Notes under the pieces: generated by a model
Databases searched by the model: none
What the model saw: only the letters and a program-made list of their open reading frames with translations
What the model was told of the DNA's origin: nothing
Part shown: positions 15,234-22,934 of the stretch, piece by piece
Numbering within the stretch: position 1 is the first letter of the stretch
Layout of the letters: each line of letters starts with the position of its first letter
Assembly (NCBI GenBank): GCA_902762495.1
Contig: CACWOL010000024.1
Location: forward strand, 1 to 35,402
Source of the DNA: an uncultured bacterium
GTDB taxonomy: Bacteria > Verrucomicrobiota > Lentisphaeria > Victivallales > UBA1829
Reading direction: 5' to 3'
DNA: 35,402 bases
Program-made: the position numbers and the translations under genes

Positions 15234-16337
15234 ATGTTCATGAGAAAAACGTTTTGTTCCGTAAAACCTGTCCCGATTCTGCTGGCATTGGCGTGCGCTG
15301 CCACATTTTTTACCTCGTGTGCGACGGATTCCGGGGATGCGGTATCGCGAAATGCACAGGGATTGCAGCTTCCGCAGGAAAAGAATCCGGATCTCCTGGA
15401 TGCGGGCAAGCGCAAGGCAATCGCGGAAGAGGCTCTGGCGAAAATCGACAGCCAGTTTCCGGGTCTCGGCCAGGTACGCACATCACCTTTGAATCAGCTG
15501 AGAATCCGCGACATCTGCATCCTGCCGAATGATGACGGGCTGTATTACCTTGTGGCATTCGGCGGCGCCCGCACGGCGGACGGGCAATTCGGGCGTGGTT
15601 TTGTGACGTATGTCAGCGAAGACCTGGAACAGTGGCGCGGCCCTTATCCGGCATTCATTCCGAAGGAGGGGACGTTCTGGCGCATTCACGATTTCTGGGC
15701 GCCGGAACTTCATTGCTGGAAGGGCAATTACTATATCTTCGGGACGACCGGAGACGATTCGCACCGGGGCACACAGATCTTCCGTTCGACCAGCGGCAAT
15801 CCTGCCGGGCCTTACGAGCCCGTTACACCGCGTCCGGTGACGCCGGAGGATTGGATGTGCCTGGACGGAACGCTTTACGTGGATGAGGCGGGCGACCCGT
15901 GGATGGTGTTCTGCCACGAATGGGTGCAGGTCACGGACGGAACCATCTGTGCCGCGCGGCTCTCGGATGATTTCACGCATCTGGAAGGCGAACCGATTCT
16001 GCTGTTCCACGGTTCCGACGGTCCGAACAACCACCCCGATCCGGGCAAGGATAATTATGTGACCGACGGGGCATATCTTTTCCGTGAGGACGGGCAGTTG
16101 AAAATGATCTGGAGCGGTTATGACAACGGCGCCTACAATCTCTGGCTGGCCGTGTCGGAAAGCGGAAAACTTCAGGGGCCGTGGAAACAGATTGCGAAGC
16201 CGCTCTACACGAAAGACGGCGGGCACGGGATGCACTTCGTGACATTCGAGGGGAAACATAAGATCGTTCTCCACGCGCCGAACCGCGATTCGCGTGCCGT
16301 CCTCCTGGACTGTGACGGGAAGGCTGTGCAGCCGTAA
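15234..16337 (+). CDS. GH43-like glycosidase lipoprotein
   Basis: A 367-residue protein. The signal peptide ends in TSC (Cys29), suggesting a lipoprotein. The start at 15234 has GGAAAGG five bases upstream; ATG at 15240 is an alternative. The five-bladed propeller family is shown by IRDICILPNDDGLYYLVAF (91-109), HDFWAPELHCWKGNYYIFG (152-170), LDGTLYVDEAGDPWMVFCHEW (210-230) and VTDGAYLF (276-283). Asp93 is a likely catalytic base, and Glu229 or the acidic residue in VTDG are candidate acids. The family cleaves arabinose or xylose side groups or chains. The preceding esterase supports a role on arabinoxylan-like substrates at the cell surface. Confidence 0.8.
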   Translation: MFMRKTFCSVKPVPILLALACAATFFTSCATDSGDAVSRNAQGLQLPQEKNPDLLDAGKRKAIAEEALAKIDSQFPGLGQVRTSPLNQLRIRDICILPNDDGLYYLVAFGGARTADGQFGRGFVTYVSEDLEQWRGPYPAFIPKEGTFWRIHDFWAPELHCWKGNYYIFGTTGDDSHRGTQIFRSTSGNPAGPYEPVTPRPVTPEDWMCLDGTLYVDEAGDPWMVFCHEWVQVTDGTICAARLSDDFTHLEGEPILLFHGSDGPNNHPDPGKDNYVTDGAYLFREDGQLKMIWSGYDNGAYNLWLAVSESGKLQGPWKQIAKPLYTKDGGHGMHFVTFEGKHKIVLHAPNRDSRAVLLDCDGKAVQP

Positions 16338-16427
16338 ATGCGGGAAAGTTCAGGATGTCAACCTGATCCCGGAGGATTGCAGGAAAATGTTCTATGGGGA
16401 TGCACTTGACTCAACCTCCTGCTCTCT

Positions 16428-16697
16428 GTGTCAATGAACGATAGGTCTGGCATCAAGAATTACAATGTCGCAGTTCGCGAACACGGAGACCAGATTGTAT
16501 TCCTTCGTCAAATGGTGCTTGGAGCCGCCAGCAAGAGCTATGGTATCCATGTAGCCAGGCTCGCCGGTCTATCGGGAAGCGTGGTGGAAAGGGCTGGGGG
16601 TATTTTGGATAAACGAGGGGAAAGCCCCGTGAAGCTCCATGCCGTCGTGCCGAAGTTCCTTGAAGTCATCATGAAGCGGGAGAGGAATGGGAATTGA
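16428..16697 (+). pseudogene. mutS: mutS C-terminal fragment
   Basis: The frame contains [20 protein letters not shown], then [17 protein letters not shown] and VVERAGGIL, the characteristic end of the MutS ATPase domain (mismatch-repair protein). All upstream MutS sequence is missing: bases just before the match are out of frame and contain a stop. After GGILDKRGE the sequence becomes unrelated and ends [13 protein letters not shown], resembling the tail after the symporter fragment. It is a dead remnant with no ribosome site. A functional mutS must be elsewhere if the cell has one. Confidence 0.85.
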
Positions 16698-16708
16698 ATC
16701 CTGAAGGG
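16661..16708 (+). repeat. Tail sequence shared with 17018-17065
   Basis: CCTTGAAGTCATCATGAAGC and the following GGAGAGGAATGGGAATTGAA align with TTCTTGAAGCCATCGCGAAA and TGGGAGAAGAACGGGGATTGAA at 17018-17065, roughly three-quarters identical by eye. Both copies sit exactly where a truncated host gene ends, so they are probably the 3' end of the same kind of mobile-element gene. Confidence 0.5.
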
Positions 16709-16903
16709 GGGATATAGGAACTTAAAAAAAGTATACGGAATGCGCGCTTCAACTTGAATCTTTGTGGTTTCGAGTGTACATTACAAAGATTGTAGAGTTT
16801 TCCTGTGTATGAATCGTCTTTCTCTACAGGAAACACAATCGGAACTACAACCTTCAACGCTTGACTCCCGATTTTAATGGGGAGAGAAGGATATGGTGCG
16901 GGT

Positions 16904-17026
16904 ATGGAGAGTTTGCAGCAGACGATAGAATGGATCAATTCGGTTCTGTCGGATTATGTGTTGACTGTGCTGCTGATCGGCTGCGGCGTCTTTTTTTCCA
17001 TTCGCACCCGCTTCGAGGTTTCTTGA
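16904..17026 (+). pseudogene. AGCS alanine:sodium symporter N-terminal fragment
   Basis: ATG at 16904 opens a 40-codon frame encoding TIEWINSVLSDYVLTVLLIG and CGVFFSIRTRFEV, the typical first membrane helix of AGCS (AlsT/DagA-type) sodium:alanine symporters, which are normally about 450 residues. The frame then stops at TGA (17024-17026), where the sequence changes to a tail related to that at 16661-16708. The remainder of the gene is absent. Confidence 0.75.
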
Positions 17027-17066
17027 AGCCATCGCGAAATGGGAGAAGAACGGGGATTGAATACTG

Positions 17067-17124
17067 CCAACTTGCCGAACAGTTTTTTACCAACTTGCCG
17101 AATGAGATCTTTCCAACTTGCCGA
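17067..17124 (+). repeat. Three iteron-like repeats of CCAACTTGCCGA, 23-bp period
   Basis: CCAACTTGCCGA occurs at 17067-17078, 17090-17101 and 17113-17124, exactly 23 bases apart, with unrelated bases between. It is too short and too few for CRISPR. Evenly spaced sites on two-turn spacing are usual for protein binding, for example transposase sites at insertion-sequence ends. Confidence 0.8.
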
Positions 17125-17270
17125 TTTTGCGCTTGACAAATGTGTTATTGATGCTGTACGTGTCAAAGAATAACAAGCTCAAAAAATCGCGCGTATGCCT
17201 ATGTGACGCTAAACAAAGACCGCCTTCTCACTCATGGCATATCCGAGGCTATGTTATTTGCGGCGAAATG

Positions 17271-17292
17271 AGCTCGCGGAGAAACGGAGAAA
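17271..17292 (+). repeat. 22-bp dispersed repeat (copy at 19953-19974)
   Basis: The sequence beginning AGCTCGCGGAGAAACGGAGA is found exactly, over 22 bases, at 19953-19974 in the same orientation. The two copies bracket the membrane-protein and PQQ-propeller genes at 17402-19838. The neighbouring bases differ. Confidence 0.75.
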
Positions 17293-17401
17293 GGGATATA
17301 TCTCTGAAGGTGATTACCTCTTGCTGAACAAAAGAGGTTGCCGTCTCAGGAGGTTCTAACGGAGAGTTTGAAGTCCAGACGCTTTTTCCCAGTTCAGATG
17401 G

Positions 17402-18397
17402 TTATGGGGTGACGCTGTTTTTATCCTGAAAAAAAGCACCATAAAAGGCATGATCCCAATACAACCAACCATCGGAAGCGGCACGAACGGAATCAACAAT
17501 CATCCCATTTTCGGAGTAGGTGTGTTTTTCCGGATCATATTGATATAAAATGAGACGCCCATTCACGGCAACGCCATAGCGATAGAATTGATGCGTTTTG
17601 GAGAAGTAGTGACCTGAGACAGATTCATTTTCCACAAGCAGTGGAAGATTGAAATCCGAGGAGCAGATATTTTCATAATGGATTGTATATCGGGGCCAAA
17701 GCTCTTGCATTGACAAAAGATCGGGCAATCTGTCCTCCGGAACACAGGATTTGTAGTCTTTGCCCATGAGCTGAGGCATAGGTTGCGGCACATAATCATG
17801 GGTGGACGGGGCATCATCAAAGGCAGGGAAACAGGAAATGACACTTCCATACAGATTCGCCAATTCATTCAGTTGCAACCTCATTTCGAACCTTTTATCA
17901 AACCCCCGGGAAACGCCCCTTATTCCATTTAGAATGGACCAGCATGTCAGCAGCAGAGAAAGAATCATTCCAACACAGGTCAAACGATAATCACGTTTAT
18001 TCCTTTGTGGCCTTTTCAACTTGCCAAACGACATGGACAGAAACAGGTACACATCGATTGGAAAGATGATAAAAAGATTTATGAGGGAAATGTTCTTGAA
18101 AAATCTTGTTCCCGTAAAATCGTACTGAAAAAGCTTTGCGATCTCCGGACTGAAATCATAAAACCAGAATATGATGTTATCGTGCAGATAGATATATGGC
18201 TGGATTACGGCGTAGAGAAAAAAAGGGGGTAGAATCAAATGCTCCAGGACCAGAATGGTTCGCCATATTTTGCGAGTGAAACCATCTTTTCTCGTTTCCT
18301 CCTTTTCCTGAGGCAGGTCTAAGCAATCTAAATAATCAGAGGAAGAATCAGTGGATTCATCATGTTTTTTAGCGAGATATAAAAACAAATTGTTCAT
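17402..18397 (-). CDS. Membrane protein of unknown function
   Basis: I prefer ATG at 18397 (331 residues) over the GTG at 18424. Residues 1-45 are cytoplasmic and acidic. Three hydrophobic segments follow (LEHLILPPFFLYAVIQPYIY; NLFIIFPIDVYLFLSMSF; LTCVGMILSLLLTCWSI). A long non-membrane C-terminal domain comes next, with aromatic and polar residues and three cysteines. No family is recognised. The gene is clearly A/T-richer than its neighbours and lies between the two scrapyard regions, so it may be imported. Confidence 0.6.
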   Translation of the reverse strand: MNNLFLYLAKKHDESTDSSSDYLDCLDLPQEKEETRKDGFTRKIWRTILVLEHLILPPFFLYAVIQPYIYLHDNIIFWFYDFSPEIAKLFQYDFTGTRFFKNISLINLFIIFPIDVYLFLSMSFGKLKRPQRNKRDYRLTCVGMILSLLLTCWSILNGIRGVSRGFDKRFEMRLQLNELANLYGSVISCFPAFDDAPSTHDYVPQPMPQLMGKDYKSCVPEDRLPDLLSMQELWPRYTIHYENICSSDFNLPLLVENESVSGHYFSKTHQFYRYGVAVNGRLILYQYDPEKHTYSENGMIVDSVRAASDGWLYWDHAFYGAFFQDKNSVTP

Positions 18398-18575
18398 GAT
18401 TTGCTCTTTTTGACAAAAAATCACATAGGGTAATCCGTACGAATAGTAGAAGCATTGTCATGATGATTGAAGTATCGCATGAAAACCATGCGATACACAA
18501 AACTGTTTCTATGAATTGACCCGCTCGGAAAATGGTGAAGGCCGATTTTGAGCTTGCTAGGAGTAAGCCAATTGC

Positions 18576-19838
18576 TTATTTCGCCTTGATGTCAAACGCC
18601 GCGAGCGCATCGCCGTGACGGACATACAGGACGCCGTCGCAGATCGTGGGATGCGCCCAGTGCTCCTTGTTGCCGAAGCTGACCGGGAAACTGCTGACGA
18701 CCTCGAACTTGTCGCCTGGCTTGAGCAGTCCCAGCGTGCCGCGCTTCTCCTCGTAGATGTACAGCATTCCGTCGGCATAGACCACAGTGCCCTTGCCGAG
18801 GTTGTTCCAGGGCGTTTCATAGACGGTCTTGCCGGTCTCCCAGTCCACGCACATCCAGTTTCCGCCGTTGTTATTTGCCATGTTCGAACCGTAAAGCTTC
18901 CCGTCAACGAGCACGGCGCAGTCGTGATGCGGGTCAAATTCTTTGTTCTTCCAGATGGCCTTGACGCCTTTACCGTCCTCGTTCAGTTCGTACAGCACGC
19001 CGCCCCGGTTGTAGCCGCCGGTCACGAAGAAACGGTTTCCCTTCACGACGGGCGTGTTGGCATTGTTGCCGTTTCGTGCGGTGATATTGGAGGTGGCTCT
19101 GTAATCGTCCTCCCACATCATCGTACCGTCTTTGATGCTGATGCCGTTCACCTTTCCGTCCGTCATCACGATAAGCTGATCCTTCACGATGACCGGGGTC
19201 ACATAGCCGAGCTTGTCGTTGTTCGAGTTCGCCGTCCAGGCCACGGAACCGTCGGAAACCTTCAGTGCCACAACCAGCGCCTTGCTTCCGCTCGCGGTCA
19301 CGAAGACCAGGCCGTCCTTCACGACCGGAGATTCGGCCATTCCCCAATTCATGAAATTCGAGTTGTAATCGCTGGAAACGGCTTTCGACCACAGGATCTT
19401 TCCGTCCGTGGCGTTCAGGCAGAAGAGCTCGCCCGATCCGGTCGTCACCAGCAGACGTCCCTCGCCGTCTTTTTCGCCCGGTACATACGTCGGGGTGCTG
19501 CGGACTCCGGGGTAGGCTCGTTCCCACCTCGTGCCGGTGGCGGTCTGCCAGATTAGTTTCCCGTCGAGGTCAAGGCACACGACTTTTTCCTTTTTCGCAC
19601 TCATATCGGAACCCGTGATATAGAGTCGGTTCCCGACCTTGATCGGGCTGGACCAGCCTTCACCGAGTCCGGTGTAAATCCATTTCGGGGTCAGTCCTTC
19701 CTGAGGCCAGGACTTCATGAGTCCCTTCTCCGCGGAGAACATTCCCTGAGAGTTTTCGCCTCGGAAACGAAGCACATCCCCTGCGAAAAGGGATGTTCCG
19801 GCAATGACAAGTGCTGCGGCCAGTAATGTCTTGTTCAT
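18576..19838 (-). CDS. PQQ-like beta-propeller secreted protein
   Basis: A 420-residue protein; ATG preceded by AAGGAAC. Residues 1-19 are a signal peptide ending LFAG. The rest is a beta-propeller of PQQ/BamB type: LRFRGENSQGMF (23-34), WSSPIKVGNRLYITG, VVCLDLDGKLIWQ, LFCLNATDGKILW, VVALKVSDGSVAW and similar blades of W/D-rich repeats. The opening FRG-N-x-G pattern is usual in the secreted propeller proteins of planctomycetes and lentisphaerae. No dehydrogenase catalytic residues are evident, so a binding or scaffold role is likelier than enzymatic PQQ use. It has its own promoter and is not obviously in an operon. Confidence 0.8.
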   Translation of the reverse strand: MNKTLLAAALVIAGTSLFAGDVLRFRGENSQGMFSAEKGLMKSWPQEGLTPKWIYTGLGEGWSSPIKVGNRLYITGSDMSAKKEKVVCLDLDGKLIWQTATGTRWERAYPGVRSTPTYVPGEKDGEGRLLVTTGSGELFCLNATDGKILWSKAVSSDYNSNFMNWGMAESPVVKDGLVFVTASGSKALVVALKVSDGSVAWTANSNNDKLGYVTPVIVKDQLIVMTDGKVNGISIKDGTMMWEDDYRATSNITARNGNNANTPVVKGNRFFVTGGYNRGGVLYELNEDGKGVKAIWKNKEFDPHHDCAVLVDGKLYGSNMANNNGGNWMCVDWETGKTVYETPWNNLGKGTVVYADGMLYIYEEKRGTLGLLKPGDKFEVVSSFPVSFGNKEHWAHPTICDGVLYVRHGDALAAFDIKAK

Positions 19839-19882
19839 GATTGGTGTTCCTTAATTGAATGATGCGGTCGCGTTGTGTGAAT

Positions 19883-19911
19883 AATATAAACCGTATTCTC
19901 TTTGATTACAA
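19883..19911 (-). promoter_or_regulatory. Promoter for the PQQ-propeller gene
   Basis: On the minus strand TTGTAA (19911-19906), a 17-base spacer and TATATT (19888-19883), about 45 bases before the start codon. Confidence 0.6.
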
Positions 19912-19952
19912 GCGGGGAAAAGAAAAAACATGTCATTGGGCATAAAGGAAAA

Positions 19953-19974
19953 AGCTCGCGGAGAAACGGAGAAA
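19953..19974 (+). repeat. 22-bp dispersed repeat, second copy
   Basis: An exact match to 17271-17292. Confidence 0.75.
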
Positions 19975-20086
19975 CCGATTATACCCCGCTTTGCTTTAAT
20001 AAATCTTCCTGTACTTCTTTGAGATTCGGATCGAAGACCTCTGTCTTGAACAGACTGATATCAACGTTCGTCCTTGGGCGATGTGG

Positions 20087-20359
20087 TCACAGTTCTACAG
20101 AACCATAAGTATTTCTTAGCTCCTCTCGGCTATCCGGGATTCCCTCGCGAAGCTTGTGAAGCGTCAGCTTTTCCGGAAGTTTACGCATTTGCGAGGTTGC
20201 CGGCGGGCTCGACGTCGAAGACAGTCCTGGAGCTGAACGCGGCGAAGGCTCCGGCCTGAAGCTGATGCCATACGCCTTGAGTTCATCCGTGAACTCCTTG
20301 CTGGTGAACTGGCTGCCCTGATCCGAATTGAAGATTTCCGGGATGCCATATCGCGTCAT
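20087..20359 (-). pseudogene. IS3-family transposase fragment
   Basis: Residues MTRYGIPEIFNSDQGSQFTS followed by KEFTDELKAYGISF match the middle of the rve integrase domain of IS3-family OrfB, including the second catalytic Asp (in NSDQGSQF). Both sides are missing: upstream the frame is cut near 20360, and downstream of about 20264 the sequence no longer matches the family (the catalytic Glu region is absent). The remainder of the frame is not interpretable. It is a degraded insertion-sequence relic. Confidence 0.75.
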
Positions 20360-20714
20360 GGCAAGCAGAATGCTCCGATTTTGAGGTAAAATATCTCAAA
20401 CCGATAGGGAAATGAGCTTATTAAGCGAAAATAACGGAAACTTTGTGGCGCGAATGAACCGTTTCACCCGATTATATGCTGTTATGAAAAAGTCAAGGGC
20501 GACATCTCAGCTTTTCGTGGTTTTATCGACTATATTGAATGTACTTTCTTTTTTTGTGTGTTTATTCTTTTTCAAGTGCCTTTGCGAAAAAGAAGATTAT
20601 CCGTATAGAATGAACAAAAAAACAGGATGAAAACGATGAGGGACAGAGTATGGGGGGCAGGAGAGAGGTCCGAGCGGTAGATCGTTTTTTTGGAAAAAAA
20701 GATGAGAAGGGCGG
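20360..20714. other. Gene-free A/T-rich stretch
   Basis: No gene is supported. The 72-codon frame at 20412 has one hydrophobic stretch but no ribosome site, and lies beside insertion-sequence debris. Confidence 0.5.
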
Positions 20715-20743
20715 TTGACTTTTATGGAAAGCGGGTGTATAGT
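20715..20743 (+). promoter_or_regulatory. Promoter of the aromatic leader operon
   Basis: TTGACT (20715-20720), a 17-base spacer and TATAGT (20738-20743). A start point six or seven bases further on would fall at about 20749-20751, only two to four bases before the leader ATG at 20753. Confidence 0.8.
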
Positions 20744-20752
20744 AAAACCATT

Positions 20753-20818
20753 ATGAAAACGATTTCCGTGAACAACAGCATTCGATTTTACGGCTTCTTC
20801 TGGCGATTTACCGCCTGA
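20753..20818 (+). CDS. Aromatic-rich attenuation leader peptide
   Basis: A 21-codon frame from ATG (20753) to TGA (20816-20818). Residues 12-19 read FYGFFWRF, so six of eight residues are aromatic: four Phe, one Tyr and one Trp. This pattern resembles the pheL, trpL and similar leader peptides of enteric bacteria, where ribosome stalling at scarce codons selects between RNA structures. It lies between a strong promoter and two terminators, upstream of an enzyme making aromatic precursors and Phe. No Shine-Dalgarno sequence precedes it, and the predicted transcript start is almost at the ATG, so translation may be leaderless. The aromatic codons lie inside the first arm of the predicted pause hairpin. 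Confidence 0.8.
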   Translation: MKTISVNNSIRFYGFFWRFTA

Positions 20819-20898
20819 CGAAGCCCGTTTGCACGTGTACACGCGAAAGTCATGACAACAGACGGGTTCGGCCCTAGATAAGGCCCGACCCGTTTTCT
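20792..20898 (+). promoter_or_regulatory. Transcription attenuator with exclusive hairpins
   Basis: Three competing pairings are visible. (1:2) 20792-20805 pairs with 20812-20825 at 12 of 14 positions around a six-base loop, spanning the FFW codons and the leader stop. (2:3) 20822-20831 (AGCCCGTTTG) pairs with 20859-20868 (CAGACGGGTT) over ten positions, counting two G-U pairs. (3:4) 20862-20873 pairs with 20882-20893 as a terminator stem with one mismatch, followed by TTTTCTATTT. Pairing 2:3 would block both others. By the classical model, stalling at Phe, Tyr or Trp codons frees segment 2 to form the antiterminator and allow transcription. Confidence 0.8.
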
Positions 20899-20901
20899 AT
20901 T
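20862..20901 (+). terminator. Attenuator terminator 1
   Basis: ACGGGTTCGGCC (20862-20873) pairs with GGCCCGACCCGT (20882-20893) with one wobble and one mismatch, then a U-rich tail. Confidence 0.8.
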
Positions 20902-20916
20902 TCCCAGCAGACACAG

Positions 20917-20957
20917 CCGCATCCGGGCCCCGAAACCCGAATGCGGTTTTCTTTTTT
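20917..20957 (+). terminator. Leader terminator 2
   Basis: CCGCATCCGGG (20917-20927) pairs with CCCGAATGCGG (20936-20946) at ten of eleven positions, followed by TTTTCTTTTTT. It stands only about 20 bases after the first terminator and still before the structural gene. I see no antiterminator partner for it. Confidence 0.8.
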
Positions 20958-21004
20958 CCGAAACAACTGCTCAAAATACCAAATACAAACCGAAGGACAA
21001 CAAA

Positions 21005-22855
21005 ATGAACCAGGAACAGCCCATCAAATCGCCCGAACAGCTCGCGTCCGAACTCGCGCCGAACGCGGACATCGTGGAGCACATTAAACGGAACCGCGCG
21101 GAACTGCGGCGCATCTTCGACCGGACGGACAAACGTCTGGTGGTGATCGCCGGACCATGCTCGATCCACAACGTGCCCGCCGCGTTGGAATACGCGGAGA
21201 AGCTCGCGAAGCTCTCGGAACGCGTCTCCGACGAGGTCAAGCTCGTGATGCGGTGCTATTTCGAGAAGCCGCGCACCACGCTCGGCTGGAAGGGGCTGGT
21301 GTACGACCCCGACCTGGACGGCGGCAGCGATATCGCGCGCGGCCTGGAGCTCGCCCGCAAGCTCCTGCTTGACGTCTCGGCGTACGGGCTCGGCACCGCC
21401 ACCGAACTGCTCGACCCGGCGATCGCGAACTACCTTTCCGAGCTCGTCTCATGGGCCGGGATCGGCGCGCGCACCACGGAGTCCCAGACGCACCGCCAGC
21501 TCGCCAGCTCGCTCGACATGCCCGTCGGGTTCAAGAACAGCACCGACGGCAACCTGCAGATCGCCGTGGACGCCATCTGCGCCGCCCGCGCGCCGCACAG
21601 CTACATCGGCATCATGCACGACGGCCGCAGCGGCATTATTCGCAGCGAGGGCAATCCGTACTGCCATCTGGTCCTGCGCGGCGGCATTTCTGGCGAAAAC
21701 TACTACGCCGCGTGCATCGACGCTGCGCTCCGCAAGCTCGAAAACGCCGGTATCCCGCGCACGCTCACGGTCGACTGCAGCCACGGCAATTCGCGGCGCG
21801 ACCCCGCCCGCCAGCACATCGTCTTCGAGGACGTCCTGGCGCAGAAGCTCGCCGGAAACGACGGCATCGCGGGGCTGATGCTCGAAAGCAGCCTCCTGCC
21901 CGGCAAACAGAACCTGATGCCCGGCGTCGCGCCCGATCCGCGCGTGTCCGTCACGGACGCCTGCATCGGATTCGATGAGACCGAACGCCTGATCCTGAGC
22001 GCCGCGGAACGCCTCCGCCACGGCACGCCGCACTCCATTTCCACCTCCAAGCCGCGCGTGGCGTACCTCGGCCCCGCCGGGACCTTCACGCACGAGGCGG
22101 CGCGCAAGGTCTTCGCCGAGACCGCCGAGTACCGTCCGTGCTCCGGCATCCAGAACGTCTTCGCGGCGGTCGAGACCGGCGAGTGCGAATACGGCTGCGT
22201 GCCGGTCGAGAACACCACCGAGGGCGTCGTGATCGGCACCCTGGACGTGCTCGCGGAGACCACGCTGAAGATATACGCCGAAACGTCCATGAACATCCAC
22301 CACTGCCTCATGGCGTCCGTGCCGAAGGAGAAGATCGGCGTGATCTACAGCCACGTGCAGTCGCTCGGCCAGTGCCGGAAATACCTCGAACGCAATTTCC
22401 CGGACGTGGAGACCGTCGGCGTGGGCTCCAACGCGCGCGCCGCCGAGTTCGCCGCCCTCAGCCCGAACGCCGCCGTCATCGGCGGGGAGAACATCGCCGC
22501 GCAGTACCACCTGAACGTGCTCGACCGTTCCATCCAGGACACCCCGGACAACCGCACGCGCTTCCTGATCCTCTCCCGCGCCGAAAACACGATGATGCCG
22601 CACGCGAAATGCTGCATCTGCTTCACCGCGCGCGAACGCTTCGGCGCGCTGCACGACTGCCTGGAGCCGTTCAAAAACGCGGGCGTCACGCTCACCATGA
22701 TCGAGAGCCGTCCCTCCGGCTCCGGCTGCTGGCATTACCGGTTCTTCGTCGACATCGAGGGCGCGTCCAACGCCCCGCGCGTGTCCGCCGCGCTCGCCGG
22801 CCTGAAGCCCCTCACAGAAGAGCTCAAACTCCTCGGCAGCTATCCCGTGCTATAA
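21005..22855 (+). CDS. aroG-pheA: DAHP synthase-prephenate dehydratase fusion
   Basis: A 616-residue protein; ATG preceded by AAGGACA. Residues 1-345 are a class I (AroFGH-type) DAHP synthase: VIAGPCSIHN (47-56, metal ligand Cys52), YFEKPRTTLGWKG (85-97), GARTTESQTHR (154-164), VGFKNSTDG, DCSHGNS (His260), Glu294 and Asp318. It joins phosphoenolpyruvate and erythrose-4-phosphate, the first shikimate step. Residues 349-525 are prephenate dehydratase (YLGPAGTFTHEAA, VPVENTTEG, NRTRF at 516-520), which makes phenylpyruvate for Phe. Residues 535-616 are the ACT domain with GALHDCL and ESRP (567-570), the Phe-binding motifs of PheA. The joint is a short linker without frame damage. Both ends of the Phe route are thus on one chain, likely with Phe feedback and transcriptional attenuation. 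Confidence 0.93.
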   Translation: MNQEQPIKSPEQLASELAPNADIVEHIKRNRAELRRIFDRTDKRLVVIAGPCSIHNVPAALEYAEKLAKLSERVSDEVKLVMRCYFEKPRTTLGWKGLVYDPDLDGGSDIARGLELARKLLLDVSAYGLGTATELLDPAIANYLSELVSWAGIGARTTESQTHRQLASSLDMPVGFKNSTDGNLQIAVDAICAARAPHSYIGIMHDGRSGIIRSEGNPYCHLVLRGGISGENYYAACIDAALRKLENAGIPRTLTVDCSHGNSRRDPARQHIVFEDVLAQKLAGNDGIAGLMLESSLLPGKQNLMPGVAPDPRVSVTDACIGFDETERLILSAAERLRHGTPHSISTSKPRVAYLGPAGTFTHEAARKVFAETAEYRPCSGIQNVFAAVETGECEYGCVPVENTTEGVVIGTLDVLAETTLKIYAETSMNIHHCLMASVPKEKIGVIYSHVQSLGQCRKYLERNFPDVETVGVGSNARAAEFAALSPNAAVIGGENIAAQYHLNVLDRSIQDTPDNRTRFLILSRAENTMMPHAKCCICFTARERFGALHDCLEPFKNAGVTLTMIESRPSGSGCWHYRFFVDIEGASNAPRVSAALAGLKPLTEELKLLGSYPVL

Positions 22856-22872
22856 TACTCACAACGAAAAAA

Positions 22873-22920
22873 AGCCGGAAATCCGATTGAAAAAACGGTC
22901 GAATTTCCGGCTGAGTTTTT
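22873..22920. terminator. Bidirectional terminator between convergent genes
   Basis: AGCCGGAAAT (22873-22882) pairs perfectly with ATTTCCGGCT (22903-22912), with A-rich sequence before and GAGTTTTT after, so it can serve both the fusion gene and the convergent membrane gene. Confidence 0.8.
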
Positions 22921-22934
22921 GTTCGCAGGGCGGT

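Larger units (their letters stand above)
16338..17401. other. Scrapyard region with gene fragments
   Basis: This region has no intact gene. It holds a mutS 3' fragment (16428-16697), an alanine symporter 5' fragment (16904-17026), a set of 23-bp repeats (17067-17124) and a 22-bp sequence repeated at 19953. Both gene fragments end in related tails, which suggests past insertion and deletion events. Confidence 0.7.

Noticed and set aside
17067..17124. Small CRISPR array
   Set aside because: The repeat is 12 bases with an 11-base gap; this is far too short, with three units and no cas genes.
20412..20630. Small membrane protein of 72 residues
   Set aside because: No ribosome site, no family, and it lies among insertion-sequence debris. 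The hydrophobic run comes from a T-rich stretch.
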